Source of the DNA: Candidatus Manganitrophus morganii
Lineage (GTDB): Bacteria; Nitrospirota; Nitrospiria; SBBL01; Manganitrophaceae
DNA: 64,000 bases
Assembly: GCA_021651055.1 (NCBI GenBank)
Contig: JAJHOH010000001.1
Coordinates: forward strand, 3,286,001 to 3,350,000
Reading direction: 5' to 3'
Each line of letters begins with the position of its first letter. Positions within the stretch are counted from its first letter, which is position 1. The notes below the pieces were generated by a model that saw only the letters and a program-made list of their open reading frames with translations, searched no databases and was not told the origin of the DNA. The translations under genes were made by a program, and so were the position numbers. This document shows, piece by piece, positions 54,815 to 64,000 of the stretch.

Positions 54815-57800
54815 GATCGGGCCTCCAGTAGATGGGTAATCCCTTTCAGCGGGACCATAATCCATTCGGGACGGTTATTCAATTCGTAGGCGATCTCATA
54901 AACCGCCTTATCGAGGAGAAACGTATTCAGCAAAATCTCGACGTCCTCCCGCTCTTTCGGAATAAACGGGGCGTCTTGCGCCGTATCGAGGTAGGAGCGA
55001 AGAAAGGCCGCCGACGTGTACCGATACCAGAGGTCGGCCCACGGCTCCAGCACCGGAACATCTTCCGGCCGGATCGAGGCCTGCGTGATCAGCCCGCTGT
55101 GCGCCTTGTAATGGAACGAACGGATCATCCCCGCCACATCCCGGAAGGCGGATCGCTTCAGCCGCCGCTCGCTGAGGGGACGCGTCGGCTCCCCCTCGAA
55201 GTCGATAATGAAGAAATCATTTCCGGTGTAAAGCACCTGTCCGAGATGGTAATCTCCGTGGACCCGGATCTTCACCGTCGAAATCTTTTTTCGGTAGATC
55301 GACTTGAACCGCTCCAAAATCTCCCGTTCCAAATTCAAAACCTCCTGCGCTTTGCGCTGGACCGCTTCGGGCAGACCCTTTAATTTCTGTCTAAGAAGGT
55401 GGAACGTCTGCCTCCCGTGGCTTTGCATCCCCTGATAAATAGAACGCTGATAGAGGAGGGTGTACGGTTCGGGGGCGAACTGGGGGTCCTGGGTATTGGA
55501 GGAGAGGGCGAGATGGAATTCGGCCGTCCGTTTTCCCAATAGGGTTGCCATTTCCAGGTAAATGCTCCCGATCAGCTCGTGAAGGAGGGGGGGGATCTCT
55601 TGGAATGCGGTGTCGAGAAGCGAAAGGGGAGGCTTCGGAATTTCGCTGATCTCTCCCCGTTTTGAGAGGACCCGCTCGAAATAGCGCTCCACCGCATCGA
55701 CCGTGTATCGCCAGGCGTCTCCTTCATTTGGAACGAATCCCTGAAGCAGACCGACGATGATCGGCTCCGCGCCCGGCCTGCGATACTCGATCGCCCCCGC
55801 GTACGACGGGATGCGGGAGAGGAGCGCGTTCTCCGTCAAGAACCGGCCGATCTCCAGATCGGGATTGACCCCCTCGTCCAGACGCCGATAGAGCTTAAAG
55901 AGAAAGGTCTGTCCATACAGGAGATTGGAGTTGGTCTGCTCCCCCTTCAGAACCTGGGAGACAAGGGGAGCGGTTGCGGCCGCCGCCAGCTCTCTAAACC
56001 GTTTTCCCGGAGAGGCGATCAGCTCCCCCTTCGATCCTCTGATCCGCTGCCGCTTTGCAATAATCGCGAGGAGGCAATCTCGAACCGCCTCGTTGTAGAT
56101 TCCGTCGTAGAGGATCCCTTCCTGCGGGCCGATCACGCGGGCGATGACCCCCTGCGGGGCCTCGTCCGCGATGCGTGTCGCCGCCTCTCCGGCGGCGAAG
56201 GCGATCGGAAGAAGATAGGTCTCAGGCATCCCCTCCGTGTATTCGACTTGAAGCAGGAGAAGCTGCCCCGACTGTCCGTTTCTGCCGATCGGGATCGTCT
56301 CGACGATTTGGAGCTGTTCGATTTGGCGCGCTTTTCCGCCGAACCAACGGCATCCGACGATATAGGCCGGAAGGGTGTTCCGTTCGAGAGTCTGCTTCTG
56401 CCTTCCTTCAAGGACGCGGCGCCAATCGGCTTCGACGTGAATCTCGGGGAGCACCCGTTTGCCGGAAGGATGCATCGATTCCTCCTTCTTTTGTAAGAAA
56501 AAGCGGTAATAACCGTAGGGGCCCAGGGTGATGGAATAACGGGCGTCGCGGATCGCCGGGAACCGGTTCCGGCTGAAGAGCGTTTCCGGGGTATAACCGA
56601 CATATTGGGAGAGATCGAGCTCGGCGATCTGGGAGTGCCGGGAGAGGTTGACGATCACCAGAATATGTTCGTCTTTGTAATGGCGGAGAAACGCGAAGAC
56701 CTTCGGGTTGTCGGCAAAGAGGAATTCGATCGTCCCCCTTCCGAAGGCCTTGTAGTATTTGCGGGTGGCGATGAAACGCTTCATGCTCCAGAGGAGCGAG
56801 GAGTGGTTTCGCTCCTGGTTCTCGACGTTGACCGATTCGTAGTGATATTCGGGATCGATAATCGCGGGGAAGTAGAGCTTTTGCGGGTTTGCCTGCGAGA
56901 AGCCGGCGTTGCGGTCGGCATTCCACTGCATCGGGGTGCGGACTCCGTTTCGATCGCCGAGGTAGAAATTATCCCCCATCCCGATCTCGTCGCCGTAGTA
57001 GATCACCGGTGTTCCGGGGAGGGAGAAGAGAAGAACGTTCAGCAGCTCGATCTTTCGCCGGTCGTTTTCCAGGAGGGGGGCGAGCCGCCGACGGATCCCG
57101 AGATTGATCCGCATTTTCGGGTCGTGCGCGTAGATGCGGTACATGTAGTCGCGCTCCTCGTCGGTCACCATTTCGAGGGTCAACTCGTCGTGGTTGCGCA
57201 AGAAAATGGCCCACTGGCCGTTTTCGGGAGGGGAAGGGGTCTGCTCCAAAATATCGATGATCGGGAAGCGGTCTTCCATTCGAAGCGCCATGAACATCCG
57301 GGGCATCAGCGGAAAGTGGAAGGCCATGTGGCAGGCGTCCCCTTTCCCGAAATAGGCGACGGCGTCCTCCGGCCACTGGTTCGCCTCGGCGAGGAGCATT
57401 TTGTTTTTGAACTTGAGGTCGACCCGCGCGCGGAGCTGCTTCAGGAACGCGTAGGTCTCGGGGAGATTCTCGCAGTTGGTTCCTTCCCGCTCGTAGAGGT
57501 AGGGGACGGCGTCCAGGCGCAGGCCGTCGACCCCCATTTCCAGCCAGTGCTCCATCACCCGGAGCATCTCTTTTTGGACATGCGGGTTGTCGAAATTAAG
57601 GTCGGGCTGGTGAGAGTAGAATCGATGCCAGTAGTAGGCTTTCGCCACCGGGTCCCAGGTCCAATTGGAGGCCTCGAAATCTTTGAAAATGATCCGGGCG
57701 TCTTTGTATTTGTCCGGGGTGTCGCTCCAGACGTAAAAATCCCGCCAGACGGAGCCCGGTTTGGCCCGCCGGGCGCGCTGGAACCAGGGATGTTGGTCCG

Positions 57801-58140
57801 AGGTGTGATTGAGGACCAGCTCGGTGATCACGCGCATCCCCCGGCGATGGGCCTCTTTCAAAAATTCCTTAAAGTCGCGCAGCGTCCCGTAATCGGGATG
57901 AATGTTGAAGTAATCGGCGATGTCATACCCGTCATCCTTCAGCGGGGAGGGATAAAAGGGGAGAACCCAGATCGCCGTGACCCCGAGGTCTTTTAGATAG
58001 TCGAGTTTCCGCGTCAGCCCTTTAAGATCGCCCATGCCGTCGTTGGTGCTGTCAAAGAACGCCTTGATATGAAGCTGATAGATGATGGCATCTTTGTACC
58101 AGAGCGGATCGTATTCGTGCCGGATTTCCTGTTCGGACAT
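54811..58140 (-). CDS. treS: trehalose synthase fused to maltokinase (TreS-Mak)
   Basis: 1109 residues. GH13 trehalose synthase domain (about 1-555): nucleophile Asp210 in [11 protein letters not shown], acid/base Glu252 in LLAEANQWP, Asp319 in [13 protein letters not shown] kinase-like maltokinase domain (about 575-1109) shows the phosphotransferase loop [13 protein letters not shown] and metal site [12 protein letters not shown]. It interconverts trehalose and maltose, then phosphorylates maltose with ATP to maltose-1-phosphate for GlgE. Such fusions are well documented. Only this TreS copy carries the kinase. Confidence 0.96.
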
Positions 58141-58155
58141 TCAATGACTCCTCAT

Positions 58156-58197
58156 GACCCCGCGGGGGCGGAGCGGTTGCTCCCGCGGGACCGGGTC
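58156..58197. other. GC-rich hairpin upstream of treS-mak
   Basis: GACCC (58156-58160) pairs with GGGTC (58193-58197), and inner CGCGGG-type arms also pair. It lies in the 222-bp gap between the small membrane protein gene and treS-mak, directly before the latter's start region. No other feature is seen in this gap. Confidence 0.4.
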
Positions 58198-58362
58198 AAA
58201 AAGCTGATCATGCCACAGCCGTTTCGGCGAGTCAATTCAGGGCCCTTCCGGGCCGGTCGATTTGTAGGGGTTCAACATGGTGAACTCCTCCGTTGCCCTT
58301 CACCCGCCGTCCGGGCAGGTTTCATCAAAGAGGCGGATCGTCAATGGCCCTCGTGCGGCGGA

Positions 58363-59064
58363 TCAAAGCGGCGAGATCTCATCTTCTTTCTCGACCGGCT
58401 TGCTGGAGAACTGCTCTTCAAGAATGCGCCGCGCCAGGTCCCTTCCTCCCAGGCCGAAGGCGATCGCCAGGGCGAGCATCACGGCGCCGAAGGCGATCGA
58501 AAAAGCGGTCACCACGACCCCCGTCGCCACCGCCATCTGCTCGAGCGCCATCGCCGCGGCGAGGAGAATGACGAAAAGGCGGGTCAGCACGCTCAGAAGC
58601 CGCGCCGAAGGGACGTTGGCGTTCACCAGGGCGAGGAGGACGGCGCGCGAGGCGAAATTGGCGACGACGAGCCCGGCGAAAAAGAGGAGCAGGCCGACGA
58701 AGAGCTGCGGCAGGTACGCGAAGAAACGGGCGATCTGCGCCTCCAGGACCGGAAATCCGAGCGCGGCGACGCCCAACAGAATGAAGCCGATCCAGACCAG
58801 CCAGAAAACGAGACGGGAGAGGACCTCGTTCGGAGCGGGAAGATTCGCCCTCCGCAACAGGGAGGTGAACCCGGCCCCTTCGCCGAGGGTGTCGAACCGG
58901 ATCAACGCCAAGGCCCGGCGCGCCAGCCCCTTGAGAAAGTGGGAGACCAGCCACCCCACGAAGATGATGATGATCATGACCAGGAGCTTCGGCACGAACG
59001 TCGCGACCATTCGGATGAAGGTCTCCATGGTTTCCGTCAGCCCTCGCATCACCGCATCGGTCAT
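58363..59064 (-). CDS. MscS-like conserved transmembrane-helix repeat protein (CmpX-like)
   Basis: 233 residues with four or five helices. Repeated TM-helix units of the mechanosensitive-channel-related type are seen: PKLLVMIIIIFVGWLVSHFLKGLARRAL, then LPQLFVGLLLFFAGLVVANFASRAVL, ending with IAFGAVMLALAIAFGLGGRDLARR, which resembles the MscS pore-helix end. The beta domain of MscS is absent. It lies 7 bp downstream of the glycosyltransferase, inside the trehalose/glucan cluster, so a membrane-stress role is plausible. Confidence 0.85.
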   Translation of the reverse strand: MTDAVMRGLTETMETFIRMVATFVPKLLVMIIIIFVGWLVSHFLKGLARRALALIRFDTLGEGAGFTSLLRRANLPAPNEVLSRLVFWLVWIGFILLGVAALGFPVLEAQIARFFAYLPQLFVGLLLFFAGLVVANFASRAVLLALVNANVPSARLLSVLTRLFVILLAAAMALEQMAVATGVVVTAFSIAFGAVMLALAIAFGLGGRDLARRILEEQFSSKPVEKEDEISPL

Positions 59065-59071
59065 CTTTTCC

Positions 59072-60412
59072 TCACTGTTTGATGTTCCATCGTTCGATCA
59101 GTTCCGCTTTCTGCCGCTCGTATTCCAGGCAGAGCGCTTCAATTCTTTTCCCCACCTCCTCCGAGCCGGCGTCGGTATTCTCCAGAACGAAGGAGCAGGC
59201 CCTTCCGAGGTAAAGCGGGGTCAGGGCCTGAATCAGATGAGACCGGTGAAGGGCGCCGTGATGAAACGCGGCGGCGAACTCATAGACCGTTTTCACCCAG
59301 AGGTCGTCCGGGTAACGAAACGCTTTGTCGTCCATCCCGGCCCGGTGATGGATCGACTCCCGGGTGCCCTCCGAAAGGATCGCTTCAAAGAGGGTCGAGA
59401 GCTCCCGCACCCCCGCCCGGAACGTTTCGAGCATCCGGCGCTTGTTGATTCGGATCGGCTCTAGGCGCATGGCGTATTCGAACCCGAACACCGGCAGCGG
59501 CGCCGAACCGCTCCGCGGGAGCCAGACGGCTGCATCGCGTTCCATCTGCTCGAAGAGCGCGCCGACCGACTGTCTGAGCGCTTCCGGCAACGTCGGCTCG
59601 TCTTGGCGAGAGGCGTGGACCTTCGGACCCAGGAACGACTGGCCGATCCGATTGCCCCGCGCAGCCGCCGCGGCCGTGATCGCCAGATCGATCCCGTAAA
59701 CGGAGGGGGTCCGGACGGCGCCCTCTCCCGCGAGGAGCGACCGGGCGAAGCGGCCGGAGAGACCGAATTCGGGGCCGAGCGGTTCCCGGATGCGATAGCC
59801 GTAGATCGCCTGGACCATCGGATAGATTAAGTTGCTGATCAAAAGACCGTCGAATTTGTGCCGCTGGTAGAGGGGAGTGATCAGATCGAACCCTTCTTTG
59901 TACACCGGGCGGATCAGCGCGTCGATCCACTCGGGGGTGATGTTCTCCAGATCGGGGCTGACGACGGCGCAGGCTTTGGCCCGCACCAGATCGGCGGCGG
60001 CCAGGAGGGTGCGCAACGCCCCGGCCCTCCCCGGAGGGCCGGGGTAGGGGGTGGTGATCCGGTGCAAGGTCCGAAGCGGCTGCGCGGCGAGGAGGGGGCG
60101 AAAATCGTCGATCGAGGTTGCGCGGATTTGCTCCGGCGTGCCGTCGGTCGAGCCTCCGTCGAGGTTGATCAAGACGGCCCGCTCTCTCGGAAAGTACTTC
60201 ACGAACCCGATCTGAACGGCCCGGACGACCTGTCCGACCGTCTTGGCATGATTGAGCGTCGGAATCCCTACCAGAAGATCGACCTCTCCGACGGCGATCA
60301 GTTGTCGAAGCAGGTCATCCGGGAGGAGGCTTTCATCGGCCTCCGTCCTATCCGGCGCCGTTCCGGGGGGAGCGGTCCGCGCTTGATCTTGAATCGACAA
60401 TTGGGTTTCCAT
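59072..60412 (-). CDS. GT-A type glycosyltransferase of the trehalose/glucan cluster
   Basis: 446 residues from ATG 60412. GT-A fold signs are LLVGIPTLNHAKTVGQVVRA, VLINLDGGSTDGTPEQIRAT (nucleotide-sugar site) and CAVVSPDLENITPEWIDAL. A second half (about 230-446) is helical and includes EYAMRLEPIRINKRRM. Length and layout recall GT81/GT78-type synthases that make glucosyl- or mannosyl-glycerate solutes, but the acceptor cannot be read. The frame is open 13 codons further upstream (TTG 60451) overlapping treS. Cytoplasmic. Confidence 0.8.
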   Translation of the reverse strand: METQLSIQDQARTAPPGTAPDRTEADESLLPDDLLRQLIAVGEVDLLVGIPTLNHAKTVGQVVRAVQIGFVKYFPRERAVLINLDGGSTDGTPEQIRATSIDDFRPLLAAQPLRTLHRITTPYPGPPGRAGALRTLLAAADLVRAKACAVVSPDLENITPEWIDALIRPVYKEGFDLITPLYQRHKFDGLLISNLIYPMVQAIYGYRIREPLGPEFGLSGRFARSLLAGEGAVRTPSVYGIDLAITAAAAARGNRIGQSFLGPKVHASRQDEPTLPEALRQSVGALFEQMERDAAVWLPRSGSAPLPVFGFEYAMRLEPIRINKRRMLETFRAGVRELSTLFEAILSEGTRESIHHRAGMDDKAFRYPDDLWVKTVYEFAAAFHHGALHRSHLIQALTPLYLGRACSFVLENTDAGSEEVGKRIEALCLEYERQKAELIERWNIKQ

Positions 60413-60431
60413 CCGATCGCTTCCGTCTCTT

Positions 60432-62075
60432 TTATAAACGCCGCAATTCAAACCAGAAAAAATGATAGGGCGCCAGGGTTAATAGATAAGGCCGCTCCGT
60501 AATTCTGGGAAAGGGGTTCCTTCCGAACATCTCGACCGGAATCGCGCCGCGAAAAGGGCGCAGATCGAGCTCCACCGCTTGGGCCGCTCGGGAGAGGTTG
60601 GTCACCACGAGGACCGTTTCGTCCTCCCACCGGCGGATATAGGCGAGCACCCGGTGATTCTCCGGATTGAGGAATTCGAGCGATCCGCGGCCGAAGACCC
60701 GGCTCGATCGCCGCAGGCGGATGATCTCCTTCATCCATGACAGAAGGGAATCTTCCGATCGCCGCTGCGACTCCACGTTGACCGCGGCGTAGCCGTAGAC
60801 CGGATTCGAGATCAGCGGCAGATAGAGCTGCTCCGGGTCGGCGGTGGAGAAGCCGGCGTTCCAGCCGCCGCTCCATTGCATCGGGGTCCGCACTCCGTTC
60901 CGGTCCCCCAGATAGATGTTCTCTCCCATCCCGATCTCATCGCCGTAGTAGATGACCGGCGTTCCGGGAAGGGAGAAGAGAAGGGAGTTGAGGAGCTCGA
61001 CCCGTCGGCGGACGTTTCCCATCAAGGAAGCGAGCCGTCTGCGGATGCCGAGGTTGATTCTTCCCTTCGGGTCTTTGGCGTATTCGTCGTACATGTAGTC
61101 GCGCTCTTCATCGGTGACCATCTCCAGCGTCAGCTCGTCGTGGTTGCGCAGGAAGATTGCCCACTGGCAATTTTCCGGAATCGGGGGGGTCCGCTCCATG
61201 ATCTCGACGATCGGCTTTCGGTCTTCCAGCTGGACCGCCATGAAGATCCGCGGCATGATCGGGAAGTGAAACGCCATGTGGAACTCGTTCCCCTCGCCGA
61301 AGTAGGGGCGGACGTCGACCGGCCACTGGTTTGCCTCCGCCAGGAGGACCTTGTTGGCGTGGTTTTCATCGAGCCGCCGGCGGAGGAAGCGGAGAACGTC
61401 GTGGGTCTCGACGAGGTTTTCGCAAGGGGTCCCCTCGCGCTCGATCAGATAGGGGACCGCATCGACCCGGAAGCCGTCCACCCCCATTTGAAGCCAGTGG
61501 TCCATCACTTTCCAGGCCTCCTCCCGGACGGCGGGGTTGTCGAAATTCAGATCGGGCTGGTGGCTGAAGAAGCGGTGCCAGTAGTACGATTTCGAAACCG
61601 GGTCCCAGGCCCAGTTCGACTTCTCCGTGTCGAGAAAGATGATCCGCGCCTCTTGGTAGCGATCATCGGTGTCGCTCCAGACATACCAGTCGCGCAGGGG
61701 GCTTTCCCTGGAGCGCCGGGCTTCCCGGAACCAGGGATGCTGGTCGGAGGTGTGGTTGAGGACCAATTCGATGATTACCCGCATTCCCCGCGCATGGGCC
61801 GCCTCCAGGAAGCGTCGAAAATCGTCCAGCGTGCCATAGCTCTGATGGATCTGGTAGTAATCGGCGATGTCGTACCCGTCGTCCCGAAAGGGGGAGGGGT
61901 ACATCGGCAGCAGCCAGAGGCAGTCGACCCCCAGCTCCTGCAGGTAGTCGAGCTTCGTCAATAGGCCGGGAAAATCGCCGATCCCGTCGGCGTTGTTGTC
62001 GCAGAAGGCCTTGACGTGGAGCTCATAGAGCACCGCGTCTTTATACCAGAGCGGATCATCTTCCGTTCGGATCAC
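60432..62075 (-). CDS. treS: trehalose synthase / maltose alpha-D-glucosyltransferase (kinase-less copy)
   Basis: 547 residues, the size of a lone TreS catalytic unit. Asp205 in [11 protein letters not shown], Glu247 in LLAEANQWP and Asp313 in [11 protein letters not shown] are intact. It is closely similar to the TreS half of the fusion gene 2.3 kb away but ends where the maltokinase would begin. It converts trehalose and maltose reversibly. It lies 14 bp after glgE. Confidence 0.94.
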   Translation of the reverse strand: MIRTEDDPLWYKDAVLYELHVKAFCDNNADGIGDFPGLLTKLDYLQELGVDCLWLLPMYPSPFRDDGYDIADYYQIHQSYGTLDDFRRFLEAAHARGMRVIIELVLNHTSDQHPWFREARRSRESPLRDWYVWSDTDDRYQEARIIFLDTEKSNWAWDPVSKSYYWHRFFSHQPDLNFDNPAVREEAWKVMDHWLQMGVDGFRVDAVPYLIEREGTPCENLVETHDVLRFLRRRLDENHANKVLLAEANQWPVDVRPYFGEGNEFHMAFHFPIMPRIFMAVQLEDRKPIVEIMERTPPIPENCQWAIFLRNHDELTLEMVTDEERDYMYDEYAKDPKGRINLGIRRRLASLMGNVRRRVELLNSLLFSLPGTPVIYYGDEIGMGENIYLGDRNGVRTPMQWSGGWNAGFSTADPEQLYLPLISNPVYGYAAVNVESQRRSEDSLLSWMKEIIRLRRSSRVFGRGSLEFLNPENHRVLAYIRRWEDETVLVVTNLSRAAQAVELDLRPFRGAIPVEMFGRNPFPRITERPYLLTLAPYHFFWFELRRL

Positions 62076-62089
62076 GGTCGCGTTTTTCC

Positions 62090-64000
62090 TCAGATAAAAG
62101 GATCGAAGTCACGCTCGGAGTGGATCTTCCGCCGCACCCGGAAAATGTGGACGGGAGAGAGCATCGGGTCGAGGCGGATGTAATTCCACGCGTCGTGCCA
62201 GAGATAACGGTCGCCGCCGATTAAGTCGTGGAGCTGGTACGGCTCGCCCGGCGCGATCCCCAGTTCATCGATCGGCACCTCCACCCACCCGTGCTGAAGA
62301 TGATGCGGGTCGAGGTTCACCGCGACGAGAATCATGTTGGAGAGGTCTTCGGTCGTCTTGGCATAACAGATCAACTGATCGTTGTCGGTCGTATAGAACC
62401 GGAGCCGGTCGTTCGCGTGGAGCGCCGGGTTCTCCCGCCGGATTTGGTTGACCCGGGCGACCAGCGCTTTGATATTCCCGGGCCGGTCCCAATCCCAGGC
62501 ACGGACCTGGTATTTTTCCGAATCGAGGTACTCCTCCGTTCCGCGGACCGCCCGGTTCTCGCACAACTCGAACCCGCTGTAGATCCCGTAATTTGCCGCG
62601 AGGGTCGCGGCGAGGACCAGCCGGACCTGGAAGGCCGGACGCCCCCCGGTCTGAAGGTATTCGTGCAAGATATCGGGGGTGTTCGCGAAGAAGTTGGGGC
62701 GGAAAAAATCGCGCGCTTCCGTTTGCGTCAGCTCGGTCAAATATTCGGTCAATTCCTCTTTGGTGTTCCGCCAGGTGAAATAGGTGTACGACTGTGTGAA
62801 GCCCCCTTTCGCCAGCCCGTACATGACTTTCGGCCGGGTGAACGCCTCGGCGAGGAAGATCGTCTCGGGGTGTTTCTTCTGAATCTCACCGATCAGCCAC
62901 TCCCAGAATCGGAACGGTTTGGTGTGGGGGTTATCGACCCGGAAGATCTTCACCCCCTGCTCGATCCAGAATTCGACGACGCTCTTGAGCTCCGTCCAGA
63001 GCCCTTTCCAATCGTCCGACTCGAAGTTGAGCGGGTAGATATCCTGATATTTTTTCGGCGGATTCTCGGCGTATTTGATCGTCCCATCCGGCCGGTGGCG
63101 GAACCACTCGGGGTGTTCTTTCACGTAGGGGTGATCGGGAGAGCCCTGGAAGGCGATATCGAGCGCGACCTCCAACCCGTGTCGATCGGCCGCTTCGACG
63201 AAATGTCTGAAATCGGCGAGCGTCCCGAGATTCGGATCGACCGCTTTGTGGCCCCCCGCCTCCGAACCGATCGCCCAGGGGCTTCCCGGGTCGTTCGGTC
63301 TGGCTGTGAGCGCGTTGTTCGGTCCCTTCCGGAAGCTTTTCCCGATCGGGTGGATCGGGGGAAGGTAGAGGATGTCGAATCCCATCGCCGCGATCTCCGG
63401 AAGGCGCGATTCGGCCTCCGGAAAGGTGGCGCTCCGGTTCGGATCGGGTCCGGCCGACCGGGGGAACATTTCATACCAGGCGCCGTAACGGGCCCGGTCC
63501 CGATCGACGGTGACCGCCAGGATGCGATCGTACCGGGTGGCCCGGCTCCGGTCGGGGTAGCGGGAGACCCGCTCGAACAGTTTCTCATCGAGCGCGATCG
63601 CAATGCGTTCCTTCTGTGGCCGTTCGCTCGACAACGCATCGGCCGCCGCATGCAGCGCTTTTTGATCCGCGCCGCTGGCTCGACGGCCGGCCTCCGACAC
63701 CAGCGCCGCTCCTTCCAATAGCTCGCCGGCGACATCCTGCCCGGCCTCGACCCGCTTGACCAGATCGGCCCGCCAGGAGCCGAACCGGTCGATCCAGGCC
63801 TCGACCGTGTACTCATACGTCTGTTGAACGGCCGGTGTGAAGGCGCTCTCCCAGACGTCGTTGCCGAGCGGCTCCATCGCCGTTTCCGTCCAGGTCTCCT
63901 CCTTTTTTGCTCTATGCAGAAGGTGCGCGGTGATCCGGTCGTGGCCGTCGGTGAAGACATGTGCGGTGACAACCACCTTCTCGCCGACGGTCCGCTTGAT
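62090..64000 (-). CDS. glgE: alpha-1,4-glucan:maltose-1-phosphate maltosyltransferase (5' end outside window)
   Basis: About 637 residues visible; the frame stays open to the right edge with [15 protein letters not shown], a typical GlgE N-terminal segment, so only the first few dozen codons are missing. GH13_3 signatures: [36 protein letters not shown] with the nucleophile Asp, [20 protein letters not shown] with the acid Glu, and [14 protein letters not shown] with the third Asp. It extends alpha-1,4-glucans with maltose-1-phosphate supplied by TreS-Mak. First visible gene of the cluster. Confidence 0.96.
   Translation of the reverse strand: MKRTVGEKVVVTAHVFTDGHDRITAHLLHRAKKEETWTETAMEPLGNDVWESAFTPAVQQTYEYTVEAWIDRFGSWRADLVKRVEAGQDVAGELLEGAALVSEAGRRASGADQKALHAAADALSSERPQKERIAIALDEKLFERVSRYPDRSRATRYDRILAVTVDRDRARYGAWYEMFPRSAGPDPNRSATFPEAESRLPEIAAMGFDILYLPPIHPIGKSFRKGPNNALTARPNDPGSPWAIGSEAGGHKAVDPNLGTLADFRHFVEAADRHGLEVALDIAFQGSPDHPYVKEHPEWFRHRPDGTIKYAENPPKKYQDIYPLNFESDDWKGLWTELKSVVEFWIEQGVKIFRVDNPHTKPFRFWEWLIGEIQKKHPETIFLAEAFTRPKVMYGLAKGGFTQSYTYFTWRNTKEELTEYLTELTQTEARDFFRPNFFANTPDILHEYLQTGGRPAFQVRLVLAATLAANYGIYSGFELCENRAVRGTEEYLDSEKYQVRAWDWDRPGNIKALVARVNQIRRENPALHANDRLRFYTTDNDQLICYAKTTEDLSNMILVAVNLDPHHLQHGWVEVPIDELGIAPGEPYQLHDLIGGDRYLWHDAWNYIRLDPMLSPVHIFRVRRKIHSERDFDPFI

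Noticed and set aside
62228..63721. 497-codon plus-strand open frame opposite glgE
   Set aside because: Antisense shadow; glgE has all catalytic residues.

Overview
The window is about 64 kb of moderately GC-rich bacterial chromosome. The gene families point to a lithotrophic, cytochrome-rich Nitrospirota-type bacterium of the Nitrospira / 'Candidatus Manganitrophus' kind. This is inferred from remembered gene content, not from a search. Supporting features are bd-like oxidase proteins that carry cytochrome c domains, many mono- to tetraheme c-type cytochromes, a split cytochrome b with a Rieske protein and a tetraheme subunit, a complete 13-gene nuo operon with fused nuoCD, and a GlgE/TreS trehalose-glucan cluster. 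No rRNA, tRNA, CRISPR array or insertion sequence was seen.

Layout, left: 1-7.8 kb holds the end of an NhaD/ArsB-type cation antiporter, a large GAF/PAS hybrid histidine kinase, a PilZ protein, a flavin reductase and two unassigned proteins. 7.9-22.8 kb (minus strand) is nuoA-B-CD-E-F-G-H-I-J-K-L-M-N, the NADH dehydrogenase. Three of its internal gaps carry three different palindromic repeats. 23.2-30.4 kb is mixed: a MASE1 histidine kinase divergent from nuo, a GNAT acetyltransferase, a thiamin salvage group (methyltransferase, tenA, thiD, HAD phosphatase), a DUF488 protein, a lone groES and an SPW-repeat membrane protein.

The centre, 31.2-47.2 kb (plus strand), is one respiratory island in two transcriptional blocks, each preceded by a strong sigma70-like promoter (TTGACA, 17 bp, TATAAG or TATGAT). 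Block 1 (31.2-42.9 kb) has a tetraheme cytochrome, a monoheme cytochrome, two MrpD/NuoL-like proton-channel subunits, a small membrane protein, a bd-like oxidase catalytic subunit with a C-terminal cytochrome c domain, a lipoprotein copy of that domain, a membrane monoheme cytochrome, a diheme cytochrome fused to an ethylbenzene-dehydrogenase-gamma-like heme b domain, and another diheme cytochrome. Block 2 (43.2-47.2 kb) is a bc/b6f-type complex III: a small anchored beta-sandwich protein, Tat-dependent Rieske, cytochrome b6-like, subunit IV-like, a 40-residue membrane peptide and a tetraheme cytochrome, ending at a clear terminator. The island encodes 16 CXXCH sites. It reads as a chain from quinol or periplasmic donors to an unusual oxidase that may be coupled to complex-I-like ion channels.

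The right end (47.4-64 kb) looks like an osmotic and ion homeostasis region: an SLC13/RCK transporter, an MscS channel, KtrA and an extended KtrB, then glgB, a treS-maltokinase fusion, an MscS-like membrane protein, a glycosyltransferase, a second treS and glgE (cut by the window edge). Together these would interconvert trehalose, maltose, maltose-1-phosphate and branched alpha-glucan.
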